Of a stretch of 64,000 nt of DNA, positions 7,561-17,970 are shown piece by piece (the first letter of the stretch is position 1; each line of letters opens with the position of its first letter). Both the position numbers and the translations under genes were made by a program. Location: assembly GCA_964576115.1 (NCBI GenBank), contig CAZNUA010000010.1, positions 9,798 through 73,797 on the forward strand, read 5' to 3'. Source of the stretch: CAYSYY01 sp964576115 [NCBI: uncultured Gemmatimonadota bacterium]. GTDB lineage: Bacteria; Blakebacterota; Blakebacteria; Blakebacterales. The notes beneath the pieces are model-generated. The model saw nothing but the letters and a program-made list of their open reading frames with translations. It searched no databases and was not told the DNA's origin.

Positions 7561-8790
7561 ATGCCGAAGAAACGCCGTAAGAAACGCTGGATCGTTCTGC
7601 CTCTCCTGCTGCTGATCGTGATCGTGGTCGCCAACGCCGCCCGCGGGCGCGATATGACGGGGGAAGTGTTTGAACCGCTGACTGCTGCCAGGGGTGATAT
7701 CGTGCGTCGCCTGGCTGAGAGCGGCACGATCGAGATGGATCAGCTGATCGAGGTCAAATCACAGGTCGCCGGGCGGATCATTACCCTGCTCAGCGACGTG
7801 GGGCAGGCCGCCGGCGAGGGGGAACTTCTGGCGATCATCGAACCCGACCCCAACAAGGCCCTGCAGCTTTCCGGCAAGCGCGCCTCGGTCACCCGGGCCG
7901 AAATGGATCTGGCCGAACAACGGCGCCAGCTCGATACCAAGCGTCAGAACTATGCCGACGGCATCATCGCCCGCGACGAGATGGAGCGAGCCGAATATTC
8001 TTTTAAACTGGCCGAGATCAGCCTGGCTCAGCAGCGCCTCGAACTGCAGATCCTGGAGCGTGAAGTACGGGCCCAGGCCCGGGCCGTGCAGGCCACACCC
8101 GATTCCTTCCTGCTCGAGGATTACGAGATCTATTCGCCCATCCATGGTATCATCACCGAGCGTCCGGTCGAAGAGGGCGAACTGGTCACCTCGGCCGTCT
8201 CGTCGAACCAGGGGACCATCCTTTTCCGGGTCGGCGATCCCGACCGTCTGATCGTGACCATCCAGATCTCCGAAATCGACATCGGCGACATGCGTTCCGG
8301 GCTCGAGGCCGAGGTCACGGTCGACGCTCTGCCCGGTCAGACCTTCCCCGGCCGGCTGCGGCACGTAGCGCCGACCGGCGCCATCCGTTCGGGATCCTCG
8401 GTGGTCAGTTTCGAAGCCGAGGTCGAAATCCTGGGTACCTTTCCTCAGCTGCGCCACGGGATGAGTGCCGATGTGGATATCATCATCGACTCCCGCTCCG
8501 ATGTTCTGTACCTGCCGGTCGAAGGCGTGGCCAGTGTCTATCGCGTCGACGAAGCCGGAGAGCTGACCAATGTGGTCGAGCGGCGGATCGTCTACCTCAG
8601 GCAGGGTGAGGAGTGGGTCGAACGCGAGGTCGAAGCGGGTTTGGAGAGCAATACCCGTATCGAGATCCTCTCCGGTCTCGAGGCTGGTGCCGAGGTGCAC
8701 CCCGACGCTCAGATCGAATGGGAACAGCGTTCCGGTCACGCGCCCGACGAAGAGCGCTCCGGGCGTATCATGCGCAACCGGATCACCTGA
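7561..8790 (+). CDS. MacA/HlyD-family periplasmic adaptor subunit
   Basis: 409 aa. The ATG at 7561 has an AGAGGA site 7 bp upstream, while earlier in-frame codons only add filler. Lys/Arg-rich start, one membrane anchor (about 10-24), then a biotinyl-lipoyl-like half motif (IEVKSQVAGRIITLLSDVGQ), a coiled-coil hairpin (about 95-175), the second lipoyl half (DYEIYSPIHGIITERPVEEG) and a beta-barrel/MP domain up to residue 400. It would link an inner-membrane exporter to an outer-membrane channel. It lies 15 bp ahead of the FtsX-type permease gene and clearly forms an operon with it. Confidence 0.88.
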   Translation: MPKKRRKKRWIVLPLLLLIVIVVANAARGRDMTGEVFEPLTAARGDIVRRLAESGTIEMDQLIEVKSQVAGRIITLLSDVGQAAGEGELLAIIEPDPNKALQLSGKRASVTRAEMDLAEQRRQLDTKRQNYADGIIARDEMERAEYSFKLAEISLAQQRLELQILEREVRAQARAVQATPDSFLLEDYEIYSPIHGIITERPVEEGELVTSAVSSNQGTILFRVGDPDRLIVTIQISEIDIGDMRSGLEAEVTVDALPGQTFPGRLRHVAPTGAIRSGSSVVSFEAEVEILGTFPQLRHGMSADVDIIIDSRSDVLYLPVEGVASVYRVDEAGELTNVVERRIVYLRQGEEWVEREVEAGLESNTRIEILSGLEAGAEVHPDAQIEWEQRSGHAPDEERSGRIMRNRIT

Positions 8791-8805
8791 GGTTCGCCGG
8801 CTTTG

Positions 8806-10035
<1,230 letters not shown>

Positions 10036-10101
10036 CCGGCCGCTATCCTGCACCATCATCCCCACCCCCGCTCGGGCTCATGAGCTGAACGGAAGGACCG
10101 C

Positions 10102-11040
10102 ATGACCGCAATGCTGGTGATCGGCGGTATTGCCCTGCTCTGGATCGGCGGTGAGCTGCTGATCCGAGGATCGGTCCGTCTGGCCGCCACTCTCGGCGTG
10201 CGTCCGCTCATCATCGGGCTCACGGTGGTGGCTTTCGGCACCTCCAGCCCGGAACTGGCCGCCTCGCTGGTCGCCGCCCTGGCGAATACCCACGATATGG
10301 TGCTCGGTAACGTCGTCGGCTCGAACATTCTCAATATCGCTCTGATTCTGGGACTGACCGGTCTGCTTTACCCCCTGGCGACCAACGGTTCCCTGCTGCG
10401 CCGGGAGATACCGGTCATGCTCGGAGCCGGATTGCTCCTGTTCGGGATACTCGCCAACGGCGCTATCGGGCGCTGGGAGGGTGGTGTCCTCTTCGGACTG
10501 CTCTGCATCTATCTGGTCGTCCTCTACCGCGACCGCCGCGAGGGCGACCGTCCCGAAGAGTTGGCGGTCCCGGTACCTCTGCGTTCGGGGCGGCCGGGTC
10601 TGGCTGTACTGCAGGTGATCGTGGGGATCGTGACTCTGACCCTGGGAGCGCGCTGGCTGGTGAACGGCGCCCGCGAGGTCGCTCTCGCCTGGGGAATTAC
10701 GGATCGGATCATCGGTCTGACGATCGTGGCCTTCGGTACCAGCCTGCCCGAACTGGTGAGCGCTTTGATCGCGGCACTCCGTCAGGAAGCCGATCTGGTG
10801 CTCGGCAACCTGGTCGGATCGAGTATCTTCAACGTTCTCGCCATTCTGGGACTGACTGCCCTGGTCCGGCCGATCGCGGTCGATCCCGGGCCGGTCATAC
10901 TCGATCTGGCCCTCATGACCGGTATCGGGGCCGTCGCCTGGCTGCTGCTGGCAACCAGGCGGAGAATGGAGCGGTGGGAGGGGGGGGTGCTCCTGGCTCT
11001 TTTCGCTCTCTATGTGATGTATCTCTTCGTTGTGAAATAG
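10102..11040 (+). CDS. Calcium/sodium antiporter (YrbG/CaxA family)
   Basis: 312 aa, about ten membrane helices. The two inverted alpha-repeats characteristic of the Ca2+:cation antiporter superfamily are plain: VVAFGTSSPELAASLVAAL with GNVVGSNILNIALILGL in the first half, and IVAFGTSLPELVSALIAAL with GNLVGSSIFNVLAILGL in the second. The central Glu of each repeat is conserved. It exchanges Ca2+ for Na+ or H+ across the inner membrane. It sits 66 bp after the MacB-like gene. Confidence 0.93.
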   Translation: MTAMLVIGGIALLWIGGELLIRGSVRLAATLGVRPLIIGLTVVAFGTSSPELAASLVAALANTHDMVLGNVVGSNILNIALILGLTGLLYPLATNGSLLRREIPVMLGAGLLLFGILANGAIGRWEGGVLFGLLCIYLVVLYRDRREGDRPEELAVPVPLRSGRPGLAVLQVIVGIVTLTLGARWLVNGAREVALAWGITDRIIGLTIVAFGTSLPELVSALIAALRQEADLVLGNLVGSSIFNVLAILGLTALVRPIAVDPGPVILDLALMTGIGAVAWLLLATRRRMERWEGGVLLALFALYVMYLFVVK

Positions 11041-11062
11041 TGCTTTTCTCGAAAGAGCATCA

Positions 11063-14000
11063 TTAAAAGAGGAGGGTAAACAGCAGCTCGCGGTTCCGCT
11101 CGCCACCCCCCGACCAGGGATTCTTCCGGTACCAGGCGTATTCGACCACGAAAGGCAGGGCCAGAGTGAGCCGCAAACTGGTACCCCTCGAGCCGAGTGG
11201 TCCGACCTTCTCGCCATCCCAGCGGGCTTCGGCCCCTTCTGCGAAGAACACCAGCTGCACCGGCCAGCCGCGCTGTTCGAACATGCGGATCGGCTTGATC
11301 TGCATCAGTTCCAGCAGCTGCAGGCGCAGCTCGGTGTTGTACAGGGTGTAGGAGGAACCGTACATGTCGTACAGGTTCCAGAAGCCGCGCAGGAAAAAAC
11401 CCCCGCCGAGGAAGAAGATTTCAGGTTCCAGGCCGGTGCTGTGACCGCCCGCCACCCGGCCGGCGGCGACGATGTAACGATGCAGGGGGAAGTAGCCGCG
11501 CAGATCGGCCAGCAGGTAGCGGTTGAAGGTCGTCAGCCCGCCCTCGGTGTTGAAAATGTAGTTGTAATAAGCGCTGAAAACCCAGCCCTTGTGCGGCCCC
11601 TGCGGGCTCCAGGTCGAGAGATCGCGGGTGTAGCCGATACCGAATTCGAACTGATCGTATTCCACGCTGCCCAGAATCGTCCCCTGGTGGCGTCGCTCGG
11701 TGGCTACCCCGGCCAGCAGGTCGAGGTCGCTGAACTGATTGAAGGGCAGGTTGATCTGGGCCGTGACGCCGGCTCGCTCCCTGAAGTAGAACTGCTGCCG
11801 GGCCCAGTTGTAGTAGATCCCGTCGGTGCGGTACACCGCCGCGCCCATCTTGATCCGGTTCTTCTGGTTCCAGTAGCTGGCGATCCACGACAGATCTGTG
11901 ATCCCGCTGCGGGGTCCGTCCCAGACCGCCGCTCCGAGCTGATGGTTGCCGAGGATGTCGCTGAAGCTCACGGTGGTCCCGAACTGGCTGGCGTTGTAGC
12001 CGCGGTAGCCGCCGAACTCGCTGTAGGCATAGAACTGGTCGATGCTGTAGGCCGGCCGGTAGGTATCGCTCTCGAGTCCTTCTGCAGCCAGGATATCGGC
12101 GGTTGCGGACCGCTCCGGTTCCCAGGTCCGGTTCACGGCTTCCAGCCGGATCGCGCTGCGCGGCAGACTGCCCGATCTGACCGAAGGGTCGGGTGTCTGC
12201 CCGCCCGGATTCGGCAGGTCTGTCAGGGGCAGCAGGTAGAGCCGGTACTCCTCGTCATCGAATCCCGAGAAAATGAGCAGTTCCGAACTCACCGGCGCCG
12301 GTGTAAATGCACCCAGGGTGACGTCGGTGACGGGTTCGGGGTCGCCTTCGGGGCGCCAGCGGTACAGGTTGTTGACCCCGGTGTAATCGGACTGGAAAAA
12401 GAGCTGTGAACCGTCGGGCGAGAAAGCCGGACTCAATTCGTTGCCTGTGCCGTCGGTGAGCTGAACCAGTTCGTCCGTATCGAGGTCGAGGGTGAACAGG
12501 TGGTAGGCGAAAGTCGTCGGCGGGCTGGCCCGATCGGAGGCGAAAACCACCCGGTCGTCGTGGACGACCGGCATGCGGTCGCTGGCCAGATCGTGGGTCA
12601 GTCGCCGCCCGAGCCGGCCGGAGTCGATGTCGGCCAGGTAGAGGTCCTGATAGCCGTCAAGCCCGAGTCCCGAGAAAATGATCGTCGAACTCGAATCGGT
12701 AAAACGTACGCCGGTCAAAGCCACGATCCCGTACGGCTCGGGATCGAAGATGAGCTTCCGCCTCGACCGCAGGTGCAACTCTCCGTCGGGGGCGCGTTCG
12801 ATATCCTCGGCGTAGACCACGTCACGGTCCCGCAGCTGGGCGGTATAGATGACCCGGTAGAGATTGTCTCCGAGGTGCCGGATATCGCCTCCCTCGGTGA
12901 GGATATGGATGCTCTCGATCTCGGGTGTGTTTTCTCGTGCCAGCCGTATCTGACGGCCGCTCTCAAGATCGATGACCTGGATGGTGAAGTAGAGTTCGTC
13001 GTGCAGGGTCTTGGAAAGAACCAGTCGCCCGTCGTCGGAGATTGTCGGCCACAGTTCGGGCGCCGAGTCGCCGATCGTTTCCAGATCCCTGACCCGGAAC
13101 CGTCCCTCCATCCACGGTTCCCAATAGGCCCGGGAGTCGGCCTGCCAGCGTTCGGTCAGATCGGCGACGGTGGTTTCGAACCACCACTCCATGAGCCGAT
13201 CGAAGCTCAGCAGACGGTAGGCTTCCCGCTCGTACTGGCGACGGGCCCTGTGGACGTTCTCCTCGATCGACTCGCCGTTGAAAGAAAACAGCAACCCGGT
13301 GTCGGGCCGGTAGGCAGCCGGTCGGCCGGCATCGGTTTCGACGAGCCGGTACCAGGTTCCCCCCAGTTCGATGTTTTCGGCCTCGGACGCCAGGTCGGTT
13401 ACCGCCCGGCCGGCGATCGAATCGATCAGGGTTCCGTCGAGCCGGGCGCGCCAGCCCGTTGTCGTCAGCTCGACCGGGTAGTCGGTGCCGGCGACGTTGA
13501 TGAAAGGCGGGTCGATCAGAGCCAGGCCGGGATTCAGGGGATCCCAACTGGCGTCGGAGCGGCGCCGGAAGAGACTGTAGGAGTTCCGGTTGGGATACTG
13601 GTGGTGCCACAGGGAGAGCATCTCGTGCAGGTGCCCCGGTCCCCGCTGGGCGCTGAGGTACTGCACCAGGGCATGACCGAACTTGTATGCTTTGCGCCAG
13701 TCGGGATACAGGCGCATTTCCCGGACAGTCGGGAAACTGTCGTTCAGAAGAGCGTCCCGAACGTACATCTCGGTCTCGATATCGAGCCGGTACTCACCGG
13801 TCACCGGATCGCGGCCGATCGATTCGTACTCGGCCAGACCCTCGCTGAACCAGAGAGTAGGCAGCAGGCGCGAGAGATCGTTCACCCCCTTCTCTTTATA
13901 TAAATGCTTGAGCTTGTGGATCATGTGGATGTGGGTGTTCTCGTGCTCGAGCACGTGGCGGAAGTCCTGGTTGTTGCCCTGATAAGGGAAAACCACCCGA

Positions 14001-14515
14001 CCCTTGATGAATTCGGTGAAACCGAGCAATCCCTCGGCGATGGGCTGGGGAATGGTATTGGTCTGTTCGAAGGTGTGATGCGAGGTGTAGATGACCGTGG
14101 GAATCGTCTTGTCACGGGTGAACTGCTGCAGGTCGTAATTGAAGACCGCTTGAAGCAGGCTGTCGTTCACCACCATCATGCGGGCCGCCAGGCGGGCGAT
14201 CGGTTCGGCCTCGGCGTAGTAGTACAGGGTCGTGCTCGGCAGTTCGGTTACCTGCCACTGCAGATCCCACCAGTTGACCTTGTTGCGTCGCCAGGTGAAC
14301 ATGAGCGGCCAGCGATCGTCGAGCGTCGGGGCGGCTGCCGGCGAGTGCGGCTGCGGTTGAAGAAGACGGCCGGTCGGGCTGCCGGGGGCGACGATCTGAG
14401 CCTCGACCGCCGGGAGCCCCGGGGTCGGAACCAGAGTCGAACTCAAGGCCATCGTGACGATACAGGCCAATACGGAATGTCTGCGGAAATCTGTCTTTGA
14501 CATCGAGTTTGTCAT
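11063..14515 (-). CDS. Peptidase/TolB-like propeller/outer-membrane barrel fusion protein
   Basis: 1150 aa from the ATG at 14515, which follows GAGGAGG; the more upstream reading is not needed. A signal peptide (about 15-37) is followed by a gluzincin-type metalloprotease-like domain with HENTH near residue 180 and a later FSEGLAEYES glutamate, typical of peptidase-MA-like proteins. The middle (about 430-750) contains TolB/PD40 propeller repeats such as ELSPAFSPDGSQLFFQSDYT. The last third (about 800-1150) is a 16-strand Omp85/surface-antigen-like barrel, with FFLGGGFFLRGF and a final VEYAWYRKN region. It should reside in the outer membrane. Biological substrate unknown. Confidence 0.8.
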   Translation of the reverse strand: MTNSMSKTDFRRHSVLACIVTMALSSTLVPTPGLPAVEAQIVAPGSPTGRLLQPQPHSPAAAPTLDDRWPLMFTWRRNKVNWWDLQWQVTELPSTTLYYYAEAEPIARLAARMMVVNDSLLQAVFNYDLQQFTRDKTIPTVIYTSHHTFEQTNTIPQPIAEGLLGFTEFIKGRVVFPYQGNNQDFRHVLEHENTHIHMIHKLKHLYKEKGVNDLSRLLPTLWFSEGLAEYESIGRDPVTGEYRLDIETEMYVRDALLNDSFPTVREMRLYPDWRKAYKFGHALVQYLSAQRGPGHLHEMLSLWHHQYPNRNSYSLFRRRSDASWDPLNPGLALIDPPFINVAGTDYPVELTTTGWRARLDGTLIDSIAGRAVTDLASEAENIELGGTWYRLVETDAGRPAAYRPDTGLLFSFNGESIEENVHRARRQYEREAYRLLSFDRLMEWWFETTVADLTERWQADSRAYWEPWMEGRFRVRDLETIGDSAPELWPTISDDGRLVLSKTLHDELYFTIQVIDLESGRQIRLARENTPEIESIHILTEGGDIRHLGDNLYRVIYTAQLRDRDVVYAEDIERAPDGELHLRSRRKLIFDPEPYGIVALTGVRFTDSSSTIIFSGLGLDGYQDLYLADIDSGRLGRRLTHDLASDRMPVVHDDRVVFASDRASPPTTFAYHLFTLDLDTDELVQLTDGTGNELSPAFSPDGSQLFFQSDYTGVNNLYRWRPEGDPEPVTDVTLGAFTPAPVSSELLIFSGFDDEEYRLYLLPLTDLPNPGGQTPDPSVRSGSLPRSAIRLEAVNRTWEPERSATADILAAEGLESDTYRPAYSIDQFYAYSEFGGYRGYNASQFGTTVSFSDILGNHQLGAAVWDGPRSGITDLSWIASYWNQKNRIKMGAAVYRTDGIYYNWARQQFYFRERAGVTAQINLPFNQFSDLDLLAGVATERRHQGTILGSVEYDQFEFGIGYTRDLSTWSPQGPHKGWVFSAYYNYIFNTEGGLTTFNRYLLADLRGYFPLHRYIVAAGRVAGGHSTGLEPEIFFLGGGFFLRGFWNLYDMYGSSYTLYNTELRLQLLELMQIKPIRMFEQRGWPVQLVFFAEGAEARWDGEKVGPLGSRGTSLRLTLALPFVVEYAWYRKNPWSGGGERNRELLFTLLF

Positions 14516-14671
14516 TTGTCCGCCATCCTCCTCACCAGCACGTCCACCCACCGGTCGGGAATCGGAATTCCGTTCGTTCAGATAACGGCTGTGCAGGCTA
14601 TTCCATTTACATACCGGTGGACTCCATGCTACGAATATCGTTCCGTATGCGCGGTAAGGTGAGGTCAGCCC

Positions 14672-14788
14672 GTGTCTGGATCCGAAGATGAACGGCGAGT
14701 GCGCCGGGTGCGCCGGTTGGGGACGGTGTTCTATATCCTCGGCCTGACGGGACTGATGGCCTGCATCATTCTGCTCTTTACCCTCTGA
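14672..14788 (+). CDS. Putative 38-aa single-span membrane peptide
   Basis: GTG start at 14672 with a GAGG site about 8 bp upstream; stop TGA at 14786-14788. The N-terminal half is charged (S-E-D-E-R-R then repeated R-R-V-R-R) and the rest is one membrane helix (about 17-38, ending CIILLFTL). Positive residues on the N side predict an N-in topology. It overlaps the convergent patatin gene by 11 bp. The charge/helix layout is unlikely by chance in this GC-rich context, but there is no homology evidence. Confidence 0.45.
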   Translation: MSGSEDERRVRRVRRLGTVFYILGLTGLMACIILLFTL

Positions 14789-15533
14789 CATCGGTCTTTC
14801 GGAGCACCTCCATGGCTGCCGAATAGCCTTCGGAAATCAATTCATCAGAGTGACGCAGGTCGGCCGAGTTGTAGGTGTGGGTGTGTGGGGTGATCAGCAG
14901 ATCGGCCTTCTCGCGCTCGCCGGAGAGCGCCAGGCTGACCATGAGGGTCATCGACCTGATCATGACGTCGAAGATGTGATCGGGGGTGGGGTGGGAACCG
15001 GGAGTGAGCAGGTCCGAGGCCACGACCGGCCCGACCTCGAGTCCGCGGGCCAGGCTGACTGGCAGGTTGCTCACGATCCCGCCGTCGACGAGCACGCGAC
15101 CCTCATGCTCGATCGGACGGAAGAGCCCGGGTACGGCACAGCTCGCCGCTACCGCCAGATCGACCGGCCCGGACGAGAAGATGACCGCCTCGCCCGCGGC
15201 CAGGTCGGTGGCGACGATCCGTAGCGGGATCGGTGCATCGGTCAACTCCACCTCGCCGAGTCGTTCAGTCAGCCACGAGCGGAGCCGGCTCAGGGAGAGC
15301 AGGCCGAGTCCGGGGGGCACCAGGCGGACCAGATCGGGCCACGAAATCTCGCGGGCCAGGTCATCGAGTTCGTCAGTATCCACCCCGAAGGCGTACAGAG
15401 TGCCCACCAGCGAGCCGGCACTGGTACCGGCCAGACCGGCGATCTCGAAGCCTGTTTCTTCCAGGGCCCGCAGAACCCCGATGTGAGCCGCGCCGTAGGC
15501 CGCTCCGCCCGAGAGTGCCAGAGCGACCCGCAT
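14778..15533 (-). CDS. Patatin-like phospholipase
   Basis: 251 aa, about the length of the bacterial RssA/YchK-type patatins. It has the oxyanion loop LSGGAAYGAAHIGVL (residues 7-21), the nucleophile motif GTSAG near 39 (Ser of GxSxG) and the second catalytic residue in VDGGIVSNLPVSLA near 150. These form the Ser-Asp dyad of a lipid acyl hydrolase. No signal peptide, so cytoplasmic or membrane-associated. The start ATG overlaps the stop of the upstream amidase gene (TGATG), so the two are translationally coupled. Confidence 0.88.
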   Translation of the reverse strand: MRVALALSGGAAYGAAHIGVLRALEETGFEIAGLAGTSAGSLVGTLYAFGVDTDELDDLAREISWPDLVRLVPPGLGLLSLSRLRSWLTERLGEVELTDAPIPLRIVATDLAAGEAVIFSSGPVDLAVAASCAVPGLFRPIEHEGRVLVDGGIVSNLPVSLARGLEVGPVVASDLLTPGSHPTPDHIFDVMIRSMTLMVSLALSGEREKADLLITPHTHTYNSADLRHSDELISEGYSAAMEVLRKTDVRG

Positions 15534-16888
15534 CACCGCAGCCGTTCGTCGAGAAGCATAAGGGCCCCGAGGAGCACATCGGCACAGCAGGCGGCATCGA
15601 CGGTTCGGGTGAATTCCGCCGGAGTGTGGCTCAGTCCGCCGACGCTCGGTGCAAAGAGCATCCCCATCGGCGCGATGTCGGCGACCGACTGGGCGTCGTG
15701 ACCGGCGCCCGAGGCCATGATCCGCCAGGGATAGGCATAACTTTCGACCGCTTCACGCAGGGCTGTCATGACGACCGGATCGGCGGGCGCAGCTGGAATC
15801 GCGTGAAGCGTTTTCCACTCGACGGTGACCCCTTCCTCGGCGGCGAAGGTTGTGAAAGTGCTTTGCAGGTTCGCCACCGCGCGTTCGAGGACGAGCCGGG
15901 AGGGATCGCGGATATCGATCGTGAATCGCACCTCGGAGGGGATGACGTTGGGAGCGCCCGGCTCGACTCCGACTACGCCGATTGTCGCCACCAGATCGCC
16001 GCCCTGAGCCACGACTTCCTCGCGGACTGCCGCCATCATCCGGGCTGCGGCCGCCATCGGATCATCGCGATCGGCCAACCGGGTCGTTCCGGCATGGTTG
16101 GCCGTGCCGCGCACGATGATCTCGTATTCGTCCAGGGCCACGATCCCCTCCACTATACCGACCTGCAGGCCTTCCCGTTCGAGAACCCGACCCTGTTCGA
16201 TATGGATCTCCAGGTAGGCGGCGATCTCGCCCGTCTCCCGTCGGGCTTCGTCTACCTGCCCGGGATCCAGTCCGAGTTCGCGCAGGGCCTCGTGCAGCGG
16301 GCGGCCGCTGTAGATCTGTTCCAGGTCCTCGTCGGTCACAGTACCGATCCAGCCGCGACTGCCCAACAGTCCGCCCTCCTCATCGCTGAAAGAGACGATC
16401 TCGAGCGGGTGGTCGAGAACGGTTCCGAGGTCGCGCAGACAGTGCACGATCTCCAGTCCGATCATGACGCCGAGGGCTCCGTCGAAACGCCCTCCCTGAG
16501 GAACACTGTCGAGATGGGAGCCGATCACGATCGGTGCCGCGGCCGGATTCCGCCCCTCGAGACGGCCGATGATATTCCCGATCGCGTCGAGGCGGACGGT
16601 GCAACCGGCCTCTTCGAGACGGTTCACGAACCACTGCCGGGCTTCCATTTCGGCCGGTGAAAAGGCGGTGCGGTTCACGCCGCCCGTGACCGGATCGCGG
16701 CCGATCTCGCCGAGGGTGAGAAGGTTCTGTTCGAGCCGGTGCGGGTCGATGTGCAGGCGGCCTTGCTCGTCCCGCCAGGCGCCTCGTGAGTTCTGCTCGG
16801 TCATCACGGTATTCCTCCCCGTCGGGACAGGATGGTCGACCGTCGGAATAGTGATCAGAAGACAGAGGAGGGCAAGCGCTCGCAACAT
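15533..16888 (-). CDS. Exported M20-family amidohydrolase (hydantoinase/carbamoylase type)
   Basis: 451 aa from the ATG at 16888, preceded by GGAGG with 4-bp spacing. The N terminus is a signal peptide (MLRALALLCLL...), unusual for this mostly cytoplasmic group. Zinc-site motifs appear in order: GSHLDSVPQGGRFDGALGV near residue 97, SFSDEEGG near 140, LEIHIEQGRVLE near 205 and SGAGHDAQSV near 395. The dimerisation insert starts GTANHAGTT. This matches N-carbamoyl-amino-acid hydrolase, beta-ureidopropionase or allantoate amidohydrolase; which one cannot be decided. Confidence 0.87.
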   Translation of the reverse strand: MLRALALLCLLITIPTVDHPVPTGRNTVMTEQNSRGAWRDEQGRLHIDPHRLEQNLLTLGEIGRDPVTGGVNRTAFSPAEMEARQWFVNRLEEAGCTVRLDAIGNIIGRLEGRNPAAAPIVIGSHLDSVPQGGRFDGALGVMIGLEIVHCLRDLGTVLDHPLEIVSFSDEEGGLLGSRGWIGTVTDEDLEQIYSGRPLHEALRELGLDPGQVDEARRETGEIAAYLEIHIEQGRVLEREGLQVGIVEGIVALDEYEIIVRGTANHAGTTRLADRDDPMAAAARMMAAVREEVVAQGGDLVATIGVVGVEPGAPNVIPSEVRFTIDIRDPSRLVLERAVANLQSTFTTFAAEEGVTVEWKTLHAIPAAPADPVVMTALREAVESYAYPWRIMASGAGHDAQSVADIAPMGMLFAPSVGGLSHTPAEFTRTVDAACCADVLLGALMLLDERLR

Positions 16889-16922
16889 CGGTCCTCCAAG
16901 TAGTGAAGGGTTCACATCTCAG

Positions 16923-16952
16923 AAGCTAATCGGGCGGCTTTCGGGGTGTCAA
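16923..16952 (-). promoter_or_regulatory. Candidate promoter for the M20/patatin pair
   Basis: On the minus strand a perfect -35 TTGACA (16952-16947) is followed after 18 bp by a weak -10 TAGCTT (16928-16923). The start codon of the amidase is about 35 bp downstream, at 16888. The consensus -35 and the position are good; the -10 is poor. Confidence 0.35.
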
Positions 16953-17077
16953 CGACCGGCTTGCCGAGGGACCTTGACACTGTCGGATGTCATCGTGAGA
17001 CTGAGAAAGGACAGGACCGGAGATGCCGGGCAGATGAAGGGGGCCCGGGGCTGGAGCGAGGCCGGGGAGGTCATGAT

Positions 17078-17476
17078 ATGCGCGCATGGCGGTGGGGAAC
17101 GATCATCGGGCTGCTGCTGGCGATCGGGATAGCGGGCGGATGTGTCCGGCGGGTCTGGGAAGCCCCCGGGCTGCGCCCCGGCAGTCCCTGGACCGTGAGC
17201 AGCGACATGCGGGTGGAAACCTTTGAATTCGGGGAGCATGTCGTTCGTTCCTTCCGCATGGAGATATCCGATACCAATCGTCGCCGCTATCAGTTCGTCG
17301 TCCACAATCAGACGGAACACGAGGTCGATTTCACCCTCGATATGACCTCCACCGGTCTCTGGGAACTGGTGGAACGTCGTCCCGACGGCATCTCGGTCAC
17401 GCGTCAGAGCTGGGAGCAGGAACCGGCGTACGCGACGGTCAAGGCCGCTGTCATCAGACTCCTGGGAGGTTCGTGA
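17078..17476 (+). CDS. Small lipoprotein of unknown function
   Basis: 132 aa from the ATG at 17078 (GGGGAGG site upstream). A signal peptide ends in the lipobox GIAGGC (Cys near residue 22), so the mature protein is lipid-anchored. The rest is a single beta-rich domain with no motif I recognise. The stop overlaps the next start (TGATG at 17474-17478), and that gene in turn overlaps the potassium-channel gene. All three are therefore co-translated, hinting at a role linked to the channel or the envelope. Confidence 0.65.
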   Translation: MRAWRWGTIIGLLLAIGIAGGCVRRVWEAPGLRPGSPWTVSSDMRVETFEFGEHVVRSFRMEISDTNRRRYQFVVHNQTEHEVDFTLDMTSTGLWELVERRPDGISVTRQSWEQEPAYATVKAAVIRLLGGS

Positions 17477-17970
17477 TGCGCTTTCGTCTCATCTCGACCG
17501 CCGTGATTCTGGCCGGCTTTCTGGCCATCAACATCCTTTTCAACGACCAGGGGCAGAACCGCATCCTGGGAGAGCTGGATACGCCGGCCCGGGTCGGCTC
17601 CGGTGAAACCACCCACGATCCGCGCCTGGCCGGTGAGATCGAGACCCTGGGTCGCATGCGGGCGATGCTCGACACCCTCGACGCTCTCGGCGTGCAGGTC
17701 GAGAGCGCGGTGAACCTGCGCAACGAGTATCGGGCGCACATCGACCATCTCGAACGATTGCGCATCTCCTATTTTCTGAGCCAGGTCCTCTGGCGGCAGA
17801 CTCTGGCGAACCTGATCTGGGGGGTAGTGGCTGCGCTCGGTCTCCTGCCGCTCGGGAGCGTTCTCGACCGGCGCTGGCAGATCCAGCCGGTCCCCGCGTC
17901 ATCCCGCGATACGGGCGGGGATGGTGGCACTTCGACCGCTGGATCACATCCGACCCGACCATCCGATTGA
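17476..17970 (+). CDS. Small two-span membrane protein of unknown function
   Basis: 164 aa. One membrane helix at the N terminus (about 5-20) and one near 110-132, with a charged, helix-prone segment between them (about 50-100) likely to lie in the periplasm or form a coiled coil. The Ser/Thr/Asp-rich C-terminal tail looks disordered. It has no recognised family. Its start and stop both overlap neighbours by TGATG, placing it in a three-gene coupled unit with a lipoprotein and a K+ channel. Confidence 0.65.
   Translation: MRFRLISTAVILAGFLAINILFNDQGQNRILGELDTPARVGSGETTHDPRLAGEIETLGRMRAMLDTLDALGVQVESAVNLRNEYRAHIDHLERLRISYFLSQVLWRQTLANLIWGVVAALGLLPLGSVLDRRWQIQPVPASSRDTGGDGGTSTAGSHPTRPSD

Noticed and set aside
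11041-11062. Small hairpin between the Ca antiporter and the convergent fusion gene as terminator
   Set aside because: The stem TGCTTTTC/GAAAGAGCA has a mismatch and no U-run on either strand.
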